From assembly GCA_907163225.1 (NCBI GenBank), contig OU015322.1, forward strand, positions 124,001 to 188,000: a stretch of 64,000 bases of DNA, read 5' to 3'. Source of the DNA: an uncultured Rhodocyclaceae bacterium. GTDB lineage: Bacteria; Pseudomonadota; Gammaproteobacteria; Burkholderiales; Rhodocyclaceae. Made by a program: the position numbers and the translations under genes. The notes beneath the pieces were generated by a model, which worked only from the letters and a program-made list of their open reading frames with translations, searched no databases and was not told the DNA's origin. This document shows, in pieces, positions 1 through 8,055 of the stretch (position 1 is the first letter of the stretch; each line of letters begins with the position of its first letter).

Positions 1-2
1 GG

Positions 3-236
3 TCGGACACGGGCGATACCCAGTGGGAAAAAGGGGGGACATTATACCGGGGCCGGGTCGGCAACCAGCTGTTTGCCATCTTGCACGGCGTGGGGGGGGA
101 AGGGGACTATTTCGATTTTGGCCCAGATTTCCGGTTGACCGCAGGCTTACCCCGCCACGCCGTCATTTCGGTTGATGATCGGCTTTGGGTTCGTCTAGCT
201 GCGCCATCAACCTGGCCGCCATGGCACCGACGATGA
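3..236 (+). other. Open frame entering from the left edge, uncertain
   Basis: A reading frame is open from base 3 to a TGA at 234-236 and would encode 77 residues, including the stretch FGPDFRLTAGL over the dispersed repeat at 115-146. Its last 74 bases run antisense into the DUF2867 gene. I recognise no family. It could be the tail of a gene lying outside the window, or chance. Otherwise bases 1-162 show only the repeat copy. Confidence 0.2.
115..146 (+). repeat. Dispersed GGTTGACCG repeat, copy A
   Basis: Reads ATTTTGGCC, then AGATTTCCGGTTGACCGCAG. It matches the family consensus (ATTTTGGCC, spacer, TTTTTTCCGGTTGACCG, purine-rich end). It lies just after the stop codon of the minus-strand DUF2867 gene. 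Confidence 0.7.
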
Positions 237-678
237 GGTGATGGAAAGGTAGAACCAGCCGGAGGTAGAGCTGTCCGGCCAGGTTGTGCGGGCGGACCAG
301 GGTGCTCATGTAGAGATCGTTGCCATCGACCAGCAGGGAAATGCGGAAATCGAGATGGCGGTCGTCCTCGCCCACGATGACCTCGCGCCCGGTCAACTGC
401 AGCAGGCGAAAGATGCCCAGGGTCTGGCCGATACGGTAGGGTGGCCGGGGCAGGTTAGCCGCCCAGGGCTGCGCCGTTTTCAGGCCGAACGGGCGGACCA
501 GCGTGTCGCGCAGGCGCATCAGGCCGTCCACCCAGCGTGGCGAGGCGCCGAGAAAGGCGGCGATGACCGTGTCGATGTCCGGTTGCTTGCCTTTCAGCGC
601 CCGGCACTGGATGTCGTGGAAGGCGTAGCTGGCTGCGTCGGCGAAGAGGGCGGAGGCAGAAGGAAGGGCGGGGGCCAT
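163..678 (-). CDS. DUF2867-like protein
   Basis: A 171-residue protein that resembles the DUF2867 family, often found alone or fused to NAD-dependent epimerase-like proteins. Visible features are a hydrophobic, aromatic-rich middle (GQTLGIFRLLQLTGREVIVGEDDRHLDFR) and a C-terminal segment LVRPHNLAGQLYLRLVLPFH typical of the family. The biochemical role is unknown. The ATG is preceded by GGAGATTTGC, a good ribosome-binding site. It is a single gene; the next gene to its right is on the same strand but 90 bp away. Confidence 0.6.
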   Translation of the reverse strand: MAPALPSASALFADAASYAFHDIQCRALKGKQPDIDTVIAAFLGASPRWVDGLMRLRDTLVRPFGLKTAQPWAANLPRPPYRIGQTLGIFRLLQLTGREVIVGEDDRHLDFRISLLVDGNDLYMSTLVRPHNLAGQLYLRLVLPFHHLIVGAMAARLMAQLDEPKADHQPK

Positions 679-768
679 GCAAATCTCCTGAAAGCATTCG
701 GCCAGGGGCGGCGAGCAGTCATTCTGATGGGATGGCAGCCTGACGGCAAGCGACCGCCCGTCACCGCC

Positions 769-1137
769 TCAGCGTGGCGAAAAGAGCCCGACCCGGTTGC
801 CCTCGCTGTCGATGAACAGCGCGATGTAGCCAATGGCTTCGCCGATGCAGGTCTTCTCCATGACGACCTGGCCGCCGGCGGGGCGGATGCGTTTGAGGAC
901 GACCGACAGATCGTCGCCGCCGTTCAGGTAGATCAGCGTGCCGTTGTCGCGCGGGGCGAGTTGCGGCATGGCGACCAGCGCGCCGCTCGGGTTCGGTTCG
1001 GCGTAGGGAAAGATGGCCATCGGGTGGCCGCCGCAGCTTTCGCGGCGCAGCGCGATGGCGAAAGCGGCTTCGTAAAAGGTAATGGCGCGGTCGAGGTCGG
1101 TGACGGGGATTTCGAACCAGCAGATCGGGGTGTTCAT
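769..1137 (-). CDS. VOC-family (glyoxalase/bleomycin-resistance-like) protein
   Basis: A 122-residue single-domain vicinal-oxygen-chelate protein. It opens with CWFEIPVTDLDRAITFYEAAF, the classical first beta-alpha unit of the fold, and closes with GYIALFIDSEGNRVGLFSP, which carries the usual metal-ligand Glu/Asp region near the C-terminus. Members include glyoxalases, dioxygenases and drug-binding proteins; the substrate here cannot be told. AAGGAG lies 6 bp before the ATG. It is transcribed divergently from the WYL-type regulator at 1282, 144 bp away. That arrangement often means the regulator controls it (inference). Confidence 0.8.
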   Translation of the reverse strand: MNTPICWFEIPVTDLDRAITFYEAAFAIALRRESCGGHPMAIFPYAEPNPSGALVAMPQLAPRDNGTLIYLNGGDDLSVVLKRIRPAGGQVVMEKTCIGEAIGYIALFIDSEGNRVGLFSPR

Positions 1138-1281
1138 GGTTTTCTCCTTTGGGGTTCAGCGGCGGGGTGCCGTTGATGCAGCCATTCTCGGCCGGGGCTA
1201 CTGACAGCGTGGTGTCAGGAGTCTGGCCGATCCGCCGACGGCTACGTGCTAAGCTGGAATCTCCGCCACCAAGACACTGCC

Positions 1282-1989
1282 ATGCGACCCGCCGACCGCC
1301 TGTTCCAGATCATCCTGCTGCTGCGCCATGGTCGCATCGTCACCGCCGCGGCGCTGGCAGCAGCGCTGGAGGTCTCCGAACGCACCATCTACCGCGACAT
1401 CGCCGACCTGGTGAAGTCCGGTGCGCCCATAGACGGAGAGGCGGGTGTGGGCTACCGCTTGCGCCGCGGTTACCAGGTGCCGCCGCTGATGTTCGGCGGC
1501 GACGAGCTGGAGGCGCTGGTCGTCGGTGCCAAGCTGGTTCGCGCCTGGGGTGATCCGGCCTTGGGCAAGGCGGCCGAACAGGCGATGGCGCGCATTGAAG
1601 CGGTGCTGCCGCGGGCGCTGGAGGAACGGATCGCCGGCAGCGCCCGCCGTTTCCTGGCACCGGATTTCATGCAACCGGCCGCCTTACGCGAACCGATGGC
1701 GGTTCTGCGCGAGGGGATGGAACTGGGGCGCAAGGTCCGCGTGACCTACCATCGGCTCGACAGCGAAGTCTCGCAGCGCACGCTGTGGCCGCTCGGTCTG
1801 GTCTTCTGGGGGCGCTGCTGGACGCTCGGCGCCTGGTGCGAACTGCGGCGTGAATTCCGCACCTTTCGCGTCGACCGCATTGCCGAGGTCGAGTGCTTGG
1901 CCGAGCGCTTCGATGACCGTTACGGTGACCTGTGGCGCGACTATCTGGCCAGTGCGCGGGGTGACTGCGACTCGGTGATCAGTCCGTAG
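1282..1989 (+). CDS. YafY-type HTH/WYL-domain transcriptional regulator
   Basis: A 235-residue DNA-binding regulator. Residues 1-60 form a winged helix-turn-helix (RLFQIILLLRHGRIVTAAAL, then LEVSERTIYRDIADL), followed by GVGYRLRRGY. The C-terminal half is a WYL domain (RVTYHRLDSE, then TLWPLGLVFWGRCWTLGAWC), thought to bind ligands or nucleic acid. I chose the ATG at 1282 because the family begins with MRPADRLFQI; a start at 1246 would add 12 atypical residues. Its 3' end overlaps the 3' end of rlmF by 11 bp. Confidence 0.82.
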   Translation: MRPADRLFQIILLLRHGRIVTAAALAAALEVSERTIYRDIADLVKSGAPIDGEAGVGYRLRRGYQVPPLMFGGDELEALVVGAKLVRAWGDPALGKAAEQAMARIEAVLPRALEERIAGSARRFLAPDFMQPAALREPMAVLREGMELGRKVRVTYHRLDSEVSQRTLWPLGLVFWGRCWTLGAWCELRREFRTFRVDRIAEVECLAERFDDRYGDLWRDYLASARGDCDSVISP

Positions 1990-2965
1990 CGCTGTCCGTT
2001 GCCGGCGTTGCCGTGCCGAAGGCCGGGGCGGACGACCAGTGTTCCTTGCGCCATTTCTCGCGTTCGCCGTTGCCGAAGAAGGTCCAGGCGATGAGCCGGC
2101 TCTGCTTCTGGCCCTGCGCCATGGGTATGATGCGCGATTCGACGACCTTGGCTTTCTTTAGTGCCGCTTCGATGTGCGGCAGGTTGTCACCTTGCGAGAG
2201 CAGGCTGGTGAACCACATGACGCGCTTCGGGATGTTGCAGCTTTGCTCGATCATCCGTTTGACGAAAGCCCGCTCGCCGCCGTTGCACCACAGTTCGCTG
2301 CCGCCGCCGCCGAAGTTGAGGCGCGGCTCGGCCGCACCGCGTTTGGCGCCCGGCTTGTTGAGGTTGTTCCATTTGCGCTGGCTGACTGCGTGCACGTCAT
2401 CCGGCGAATTGTGGAAGGGCGGGTTGCAGATCGACAGGTCGAACACTTCGCCGGAGCGCAGCAGGCCAGTGTAGATGTTGTCCCAGACAGTCTGGTGGCG
2501 CAGTTCGATGTCGCCGGCCAGCTCGGGGTTTTTGGCGATGATGGCCTGGGCGTTGGCCAGTGCCGCTTCGTCGATATCGACGCCAAGAAAGGACCAGCCG
2601 TATTCGGCATGGCCGATGAGCGGATAAACCAGGTTGGCACCCGCGCCGATGTCGAGCACGCGCACCCCGGCGCCGCTCGGGATGTTCTTCTTGTTGCAGG
2701 TCGCCAGCAGGTCGGCAACGCTGTGTATGTAGTCAGCGCGACCGGGAATCGGCGGGCACAGGTAGCCGGCCGGAATGTCCCAGCCCTTGACGCCGTAGTG
2801 ATGCATGAGGATCGCGCGGTTCAGCATCTTGACCGCAGCCGGGTTGGCGAAGTCGATGCTCGGCGTGCCGGCCTGCGTCGTCTTGATGTGCTTGGCGAGC
2901 GCCGCCGACGTGGCAGCCAGCGCGGCGAAATCGTAGCCATCGGCGTTCTTGTTGCGGGGATGCAT
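1979..2965 (-). CDS. rlmF: 23S rRNA (adenine(1618)-N6)-methyltransferase RlmF
   Basis: A 328-residue SAM-dependent methyltransferase that modifies A1618 of 23S rRNA. The N-terminus MHPRNKNADGYDF matches the conserved start of RlmF, so I use the ATG at 2965 rather than one 24 codons upstream. The SAM-binding motif is VLDIGAGANLVYPLIG, and the catalytic N6-adenine methylase motif is NPPF (in SICNPPFHNS). The C-terminal MAQGQKQSRLIAWTF is also family-typical. It stands alone; the upstream space contains the inverted repeat pair at 3048-3116. Confidence 0.93.
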   Translation of the reverse strand: MHPRNKNADGYDFAALAATSAALAKHIKTTQAGTPSIDFANPAAVKMLNRAILMHHYGVKGWDIPAGYLCPPIPGRADYIHSVADLLATCNKKNIPSGAGVRVLDIGAGANLVYPLIGHAEYGWSFLGVDIDEAALANAQAIIAKNPELAGDIELRHQTVWDNIYTGLLRSGEVFDLSICNPPFHNSPDDVHAVSQRKWNNLNKPGAKRGAAEPRLNFGGGGSELWCNGGERAFVKRMIEQSCNIPKRVMWFTSLLSQGDNLPHIEAALKKAKVVESRIIPMAQGQKQSRLIAWTFFGNGEREKWRKEHWSSAPAFGTATPATDSATD

Positions 2966-3047
2966 GGTGGTCTTTCGTACTGCGGGGGCGAGATTGTGAC
3001 ACGAATGGAAGCGATCACCATGACTACCGGCCGTCACCGGGATGCTG

Positions 3048-3116
3048 AATTTTGGCCATTTTTCCGGTTGACCGCAGCAAGCCTGCGGTCAACCGGAAAA
3101 AGCCGCGAAAATCAGG
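3048..3116. repeat. Inverted pair of dispersed GGTTGACCG repeats, copy B
   Basis: Two repeat units face each other. TTTTTCCGGTTGACCGCAG at 3059-3077 is followed by a 5-base loop (CAAGC) and then its exact reverse complement at 3083-3101. In RNA this would be a 19-bp hairpin. It lies between the stop of nnrS (3142) and the start of rlmF (2965), both minus strand, so it could end nnrS transcription. Confidence 0.85.
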
Positions 3117-3141
3117 CTTCGGATCGGCTGTTGATGCCCGT

Positions 3142-4302
3142 TCAGTGTTCCCGACCGTCGATACGTGGCTGCAACAGGATGGGGATGGTGCGCCAGGCCA
3201 GGATGCCGAAGGCCACCAGCCAGCAGGCCGCCGACAGGTGTATCCAGCCCAGATAGGCGGCCGGTGCGATTTGCGGCACGACAATGCGTACGATCAGGGC
3301 GCCGAGCATGACGTAGAGCACGAGCTTGTCAGCGCCCGCGAACACCACCTTGCGGCCAGTGTGGCCCTTTGAAATGCGGACGATCATGCCCGGAATCACC
3401 AGCCCCATTGCGCCAAAGGTGAATAGATGGACGGAGACCGAGCCAATCCAGACAAAATTGATGACGTGGCCGAGCGCCTCGATCAGCAGCTGGCCGACGA
3501 TGCACAGGTAGCCGACATACATCACGCCGATGTCGATGCGACGCAGGGCCAGATGCGGTTTCCAGTAGAAGAAGCGGATGCTGAGCAAGGTGGCGAGCAG
3601 CAGCGAGATAGCTGCGGTCAACGGGCGGGGCAGGGCAAATTCCAGCACCAGCAAAAGGCCGAGCAGCTTGATCGCCATGTCCAGCTTGGCATGGCGCAGG
3701 ATCTGAACCGAAAAGGCGCCTTTCATGAACTGAGTCAGCGTCCTTTCCAGCATGACCAGAAAAGCCAGGCGGAAGAGGCCCATCGCCATGCTGTAGCCGG
3801 CCGGGAATTCGCCGCCTTCGAGCATCAGGTACTTGGCGACCAGAAAGCCGGGCAGCATGATCAGGAAGAAGATGTTATCGCGGTAGCTGTCGGCATTGCG
3901 ATGGCGGATCAGTGTCCACAGCAGCATGGCGACGATGCTGCCGAGGAATAGGTTGTTGCTCAGCAAAAACAGGGCTTTCGGCCAGCCTCCACCAAAAGCC
4001 ATACCCACCCGCTCAACGATCCAGGCAGCGGCCAGCAGCATCAGCGCCGGGCCGTGGTAGCCGCGAATGTTGACCCAGTTTTTCGTCGATGTGAGCAGGA
4101 ATCCACCGAGCACTGCCCAGCCGAAGCCGAAGAACATTTCATGGGCGTGCCATTGGACGGCAGAAAAGACATTGGCCGGCGCGGCGATCGCCCCGCTGAA
4201 AATCATCGCCCAGATAAACGGCAGGAACATCCCGGCCAGACAGGCCAGTATGAAGAACGGGCGAAAACCGACCAGCCAGAGCGGGGAATTTGAAAAACGC
4301 AT
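3142..4302 (-). CDS. nnrS: NnrS family membrane protein
   Basis: A 386-residue polytopic inner-membrane protein with about twelve hydrophobic segments. The family signature is visible at both ends: GFRPFFILACLAGM at the N-terminus, QWHAHEMFFGFGWAVLGGFLLTSTKNW near residue 50, and VHLFTFGAMGLVIPGMIVRISKGHTGR toward the C-terminus. NnrS is a haem- and copper-containing protein linked to denitrification and to relief of nitric-oxide stress; its exact activity is not settled. It is divergent from the nitronate monooxygenase gene. Only a half FNR/Dnr-like site (TTGAT) is seen in the shared upstream region. Confidence 0.9.
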   Translation of the reverse strand: MRFSNSPLWLVGFRPFFILACLAGMFLPFIWAMIFSGAIAAPANVFSAVQWHAHEMFFGFGWAVLGGFLLTSTKNWVNIRGYHGPALMLLAAAWIVERVGMAFGGGWPKALFLLSNNLFLGSIVAMLLWTLIRHRNADSYRDNIFFLIMLPGFLVAKYLMLEGGEFPAGYSMAMGLFRLAFLVMLERTLTQFMKGAFSVQILRHAKLDMAIKLLGLLLVLEFALPRPLTAAISLLLATLLSIRFFYWKPHLALRRIDIGVMYVGYLCIVGQLLIEALGHVINFVWIGSVSVHLFTFGAMGLVIPGMIVRISKGHTGRKVVFAGADKLVLYVMLGALIVRIVVPQIAPAAYLGWIHLSAACWLVAFGILAWRTIPILLQPRIDGREH

Positions 4303-4467
4303 GAGAACCTAAAGTGGGTGAACCAATCGAAGCTGTAAGTTTAGCGACAGTCGGCTCTGCGAAACTTGATTTATCCCCGGCTGGTCACGCATCGGACTTA
4401 ACATTGGCGTAAAATCCGATCCTTGGCCGCGAGAGAGGGGTGTCGGCCGGTATTTATAAGGACAATG

Positions 4468-5712
4468 ATGAAGCGTGTGGACGATTTTCGCTTGCGCCTA
4501 GGCAAGAACGAGTTGGTACCAATCATGATCGGCGGCATGGGGGTTGATATCTCAAGCGCCGATCTGGCCGTTGCAGTCGCCCGCCTTGGCGGCGTCGGCC
4601 ATATTTCCGACGCAATGATCAAGACCGTTTCGGACCGCCGCTACAACACCAAGTTCGTCAAGGATAAGCTCAAGGTCTACAAATACAACGTCGAGAACGA
4701 AGACAAGTCGCCCGTCAAATTCGATCTCGGCAAGCTCATTGAAGCCACCCGTTTGCACGTCGAAGCCGCCATGTCGCGCAAGACCGGCAGCGGCATGATC
4801 TTCATCAACTGCATGGAAAAGCTGACCATGAACGCGCCGAAGGAGACGCTGAAGGTTCGCATGGAAGCAGCGATGGACGCCGGCATCGAAGGCATTACGC
4901 TGGCGGCCGGCCTGCATCTTGGCTCGTTTGCGCTCATCGAAAATCACCCGCGTTTCCGGGATGTCCAGCTCGGCATTATCGTTTCCTCGGTGCGCGCCCT
5001 GCAGCTGTTCCTGAAAAAGAGCTCGCGCACCGGCCGTCTGCCCGATTACATCGTGGTCGAAGGCCCGCTGGCCGGCGGTCACCTTGGTTTCGGCATGGAC
5101 TGGGCTCAGTACGATCTGGCCACCATCGTGGCCGAAGTGATCCAGTTCCTGAAAAACGAGCACCTTGATATTCCAGTCATTCCCGCCGGTGGTATTTTTA
5201 CCGGCTCCGATGCCACCGCCTTCCTCGAAAGCGGCGCCGCCGCCGTTCAGGTGGCTACCCGGTTTACCGTCTCCGAAGAGTGCGGTCTGCCGACGGATGT
5301 CAAGCAGGAGTATTTCAAGGCCAGCGAGGACGATATCGAGGTCAACCAGATTTCACCGACCGGTTACCCGATGCGCATGATCAAGAGCAGCCCGGGGATC
5401 GGTGATGGAATCCGCCCCAACTGCGAAGCCTACGGCTATCTCCTCGATGCCAATGGTAAATGCGCCTACGTAACCTCCTACAATCGCGAAGTGGCTGCCC
5501 ATCCGGGTGTGCGCAAGATTTCGGTGATGGACAAGACCTGTCTATGCACACATATGCGCAACTTTGATATCTGGACGTGCGGGCATCTGACCTATCGCCT
5601 GAAGGACACCACCCGCCGTCTGGAGGATGGTAGCTATCAGTTGCTCACCGCCGAGCATATTTTCAAGGACTACCAGTTCAGTACTGAACAGAAAATTGCC
5701 CTGCCGGAATAA
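4468..5712 (+). CDS. Nitronate monooxygenase family protein (FMN)
   Basis: A 414-residue TIM-barrel flavoprotein of the nitronate monooxygenase (2-nitropropane dioxygenase) family. It carries the N-terminal barrel start PIMIGGMGVDIS, the phosphate-binding segment GPLAGGHLGFG, PVIPAGGIFTGSDA, and AAAVQVATRF. These enzymes oxidise alkyl nitronates to carbonyl compounds and nitrite. The C-terminus has an extra Cys-rich stretch (KTCLCTHMRNFDIWTCGHL) beyond the standard barrel. AAGGA lies 5 bp before the ATG at 4468; the ATG at 4465 is too close. The divergent nnrS neighbour suggests a shared role in nitrogen-oxide chemistry (inference). Confidence 0.83.
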   Translation: MKRVDDFRLRLGKNELVPIMIGGMGVDISSADLAVAVARLGGVGHISDAMIKTVSDRRYNTKFVKDKLKVYKYNVENEDKSPVKFDLGKLIEATRLHVEAAMSRKTGSGMIFINCMEKLTMNAPKETLKVRMEAAMDAGIEGITLAAGLHLGSFALIENHPRFRDVQLGIIVSSVRALQLFLKKSSRTGRLPDYIVVEGPLAGGHLGFGMDWAQYDLATIVAEVIQFLKNEHLDIPVIPAGGIFTGSDATAFLESGAAAVQVATRFTVSEECGLPTDVKQEYFKASEDDIEVNQISPTGYPMRMIKSSPGIGDGIRPNCEAYGYLLDANGKCAYVTSYNREVAAHPGVRKISVMDKTCLCTHMRNFDIWTCGHLTYRLKDTTRRLEDGSYQLLTAEHIFKDYQFSTEQKIALPE

Positions 5713-5734
5713 TTGCCGGCCTGGTCAAGAGAAA

Positions 5735-5758
5735 AAGCGGCCCGGAAACGGGCCGCTT
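5735..5758 (+). terminator. Hairpin after the nitronate monooxygenase gene
   Basis: AAGCGGCCCG, GAAA loop, CGGGCCGCTT: a perfect 10-bp stem with a tetraloop, 22 bp after the stop codon. The T tract after it is weak. Confidence 0.75.
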
Positions 5759-5788
5759 GTCCGCTGCAGCATTGAAAAATTCGCCGTC

Positions 5789-7009
5789 ATGACCCTTTCC
5801 AACGTATTCAGCCGGACATTTTGGGCTCATCTGCTCAAGCGCCTCATTGTTGCTTGCGTACTTGCTCAGTCAATTGCTTTGCCGGCGATCGCAGAATCTG
5901 AGTCTGCATTTTCTCTCCAGGGCTTCGGCACGCTCGGTGTCGCCCGGACGACAACCGATGATGTCGAGTTTGTGCGTGATTTGTCCCAGCCAAGAGGGAT
6001 CGGCAAGGAGTGGAGCCCACTGGTTGATAGCGTGCTGGGCTTGCAAGGGGCCTGGCGCATCGATCCGCAGCTGGAGGCCGTACTTCAGGTAACGAGCCGT
6101 TATCGTTATGACCAGACTTTCTATCCTGAAGTCGCCTGGGCATACCTCAAGTACGACCTCACTCCGAATCTGAGCCTGCGGGCCGGTCGCCTGGGTACTG
6201 AATTTTTCATGATGGCGGATTCGCGCTGGGTCGGTTATTCCTTCCTGGCGGCACGTCCCCCCGGCGATTACTTCTGGTATTTGCCTTTTTATAGCATCCA
6301 CGGTGCTGATGCGGCTATTTCGGTTCCGCTTGGTGAAAACACCATCCGGGCGAAGGCCTTCTATGGCCATTCGAATGGCCAAATTCCGCTGGCGGATGAG
6401 CAGTGGGAAATCGCCGGATCGCCGATGATAGGCGGTTATCTGGAATACCAGATGGATGCCTGGCAGCTTCGCGCAAGCTACGCCAACATCAAATTCAAAA
6501 ACGATCTGCCGATATCTGCGGTCATGCGCAAACTGATCGGGCGGGGCATGACCGGCGCGGAGGCTGCCTTCCTCTCTGCACGCAATACGCGTACCCACTA
6601 TTATTCACTGGGGATTGTTTACGATCAGGGCCCGTGGCAGGCGCAGTTGATGCTCAATCACATCGAGCAGGGCAGCAATGCTCTGGAAAGTTCCGATGGC
6701 GGCTACCTGCTCGCCGGATATCGAGTGGATCAAGTGACGCCCTATCTGGGCTACTCATGGGTTCTGTCAAGGCAACATGGCAAACCCTTGAATGCTCTGG
6801 CTGCCTATGTCATGGAAGACTCACATTCCGAGCAGCAAACGACTTTTCTTGGTATGCGCTGGGATGTCGCCAAAAGCATTGCGCTCAAGGCGCAATGGGA
6901 TCTGGTCCGCGGCGATTCGACTTCGATTTTCCCCTATCGCCAAGATCATCGGGAGACCTGGAACGGGAAGATGGATGTTTTCACGTTGACCATGGATTTC
7001 ATTTTCTGA
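5789..7009 (+). CDS. Putative outer-membrane beta-barrel (porin-like) protein
   Basis: About 406 residues. A signal peptide is clear: basic start, hydrophobic LLKRLIVACVLAQSIALP, and cleavage near AIAES. The mature part has alternating hydrophobic strands (LSLRAGRLG, YFWYLPFYSIHGADAAISVP, WQLRASYANIKF) and ends in DVFTLTMDFIF with a C-terminal Phe, the usual outer-membrane assembly signal. I infer a channel or receptor barrel but do not recognise a named family. The ATG at 5789 is used because it gives a normal signal peptide. The PstS-like gene starts 4 bp downstream, so the two are probably one operon. Confidence 0.7.
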   Translation: MTLSNVFSRTFWAHLLKRLIVACVLAQSIALPAIAESESAFSLQGFGTLGVARTTTDDVEFVRDLSQPRGIGKEWSPLVDSVLGLQGAWRIDPQLEAVLQVTSRYRYDQTFYPEVAWAYLKYDLTPNLSLRAGRLGTEFFMMADSRWVGYSFLAARPPGDYFWYLPFYSIHGADAAISVPLGENTIRAKAFYGHSNGQIPLADEQWEIAGSPMIGGYLEYQMDAWQLRASYANIKFKNDLPISAVMRKLIGRGMTGAEAAFLSARNTRTHYYSLGIVYDQGPWQAQLMLNHIEQGSNALESSDGGYLLAGYRVDQVTPYLGYSWVLSRQHGKPLNALAAYVMEDSHSEQQTTFLGMRWDVAKSIALKAQWDLVRGDSTSIFPYRQDHRETWNGKMDVFTLTMDFIF

Positions 7010-7013
7010 GTCG

Positions 7014-7451
7014 ATGAAACTCCGTCACCTTTTCCTCGTGTTTGCGTTGTCGTGGCTGGTGCTGCAACCGGCTGCAGAGGTGCGCGCCGAACTGGTCGTA
7101 GTCGTCAATGCGCGCTGCGGCGTGGCGGCCATGACGCGCAATGAGGTGGTCAATGTTTTCTTTGGCCGAAATCGGCAATTTTTTAACGGCATCGAGGCAC
7201 AGCCAGTCGATATGCCGGATGCCCATCCGGATCGGGCGCGCTTCTATAGCGGATTGGTTGGCAAGGATATTTCCGAGGTCAATGCTTACTGGTCACGACA
7301 GGTTTTTTCCGGGCGCATGCAGCCGCCGCCGAAGGCAAGTACGACTGAAGACGTGTTGAAATGGGTTATTTCCCACCCGGGGGGTATTGGTTTTATCGAT
7401 CTATCCAAGGCCGATGCACGAGTTCGTGTGGTTTACGAACTCACGCCCTGA
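7014..7451 (+). CDS. Small PstS-like periplasmic protein
   Basis: A 145-residue secreted protein. The signal peptide runs through LFLVFALSWLVLQPAAEVRAE. The mature domain looks like a short phosphate-binding (PstS-like, PBP-like) fold: LVVVVNARCGVAAMTRNEVVNVFFG, then SEVNAYWSRQVFSGR and HPGGIGFIDLSKA, which are features of the short PstS-like family found beside porins. It is much shorter than real PstS, and no ABC transporter genes are adjacent. Translation is probably coupled to the barrel gene 4 bp upstream. A role in ligand binding is inferred only. Confidence 0.7.
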   Translation: MKLRHLFLVFALSWLVLQPAAEVRAELVVVVNARCGVAAMTRNEVVNVFFGRNRQFFNGIEAQPVDMPDAHPDRARFYSGLVGKDISEVNAYWSRQVFSGRMQPPPKASTTEDVLKWVISHPGGIGFIDLSKADARVRVVYELTP

Positions 7452-7472
7452 GAAATTTTTTGGAGCGCTCAT

Positions 7473-7543
7473 TGAACCTTGAGCTGATTGGCATGGTCAT
7501 TATTTTTGTAGCCATTGCGTTGATTGTCATCAAGTCCGGGTAA
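7473..7543 (+). CDS. Candidate single-helix membrane peptide
   Basis: A TTG codon at 7473, six bases after GGAG, opens a 22-codon frame: NLELIGMVIIFVAIALIVIK then SG. The whole peptide is one hydrophobic helix with a basic residue at its C-terminal end, the form of many bacterial small membrane proteins. It lies 21 bp after the PstS-like gene. An internal ATG at 7494 would give too short a product. It may also be non-coding. Confidence 0.3.
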
Positions 7544-7617
7544 TCTTCCGCATGTGATGTGCTTCGGTCTTTGATCGGACTACATGGCAGGTTTTTACAA
7601 CAACGAAGGAGACAAGC

Positions 7618-8055
7618 ATGCCCAATCGCATTATTAGCAATATTATCGCCGGCCAAACGGTCGTTTCGTCGACAAAGGATACATCCGTTCGCTCCGCTTG
7701 CCGCCTGATGGCCGAAAAACGCATCGGTGCGCTGGTGGTTGTCGAAAACAATCGGGTGGTCGGTATCTTCACCGAGCGCGATGCGCTCAACAAAATCCTG
7801 GCTGGCAATCTGGATCCGGATACGACCCTTTTGTCGCAGGTGATGGTTGCCAATCCGCAGACGATTCATGCCGATAAGCCCTTGGGCTACGCCTTGCAAT
7901 TCATGGTTGATGGTGGCTTCCGGCATGTGCCGGTGGTTGACCAGAATGGTGCCCCGATGGGTATGGTTTCGGCTCGCGATGCCTTGGGTCAGGACATGGT
8001 TCAGCTCGAGAACAACCTGAAATTCAGGGAGCATCTTGAGGAAAATATCGCCTAA
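7618..8055 (+). CDS. CBS-pair domain protein
   Basis: A 145-residue cytoplasmic protein made of two CBS domains. The first is VSSTKDTSVRSACRLMAEKR followed by IGALVVVENNRVVGIFTERD; the second ends GFRHVPVVDQNGAPMGMVSARD. CBS pairs bind adenosyl ligands (AMP, ATP, SAM) and act as energy sensors. No effector domain is fused, so the partner is unknown. GAAGGAG precedes the ATG. The gene ends tail to tail with truC, overlapping it by 4 bp. Confidence 0.85.
   Translation: MPNRIISNIIAGQTVVSSTKDTSVRSACRLMAEKRIGALVVVENNRVVGIFTERDALNKILAGNLDPDTTLLSQVMVANPQTIHADKPLGYALQFMVDGGFRHVPVVDQNGAPMGMVSARDALGQDMVQLENNLKFREHLEENIA

Noticed and set aside
4365..4380. FNR/Dnr box between nnrS and the nitronate monooxygenase
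   Set aside because: Only one half-site (TTGAT) is present; the second half does not fit ATCAA.
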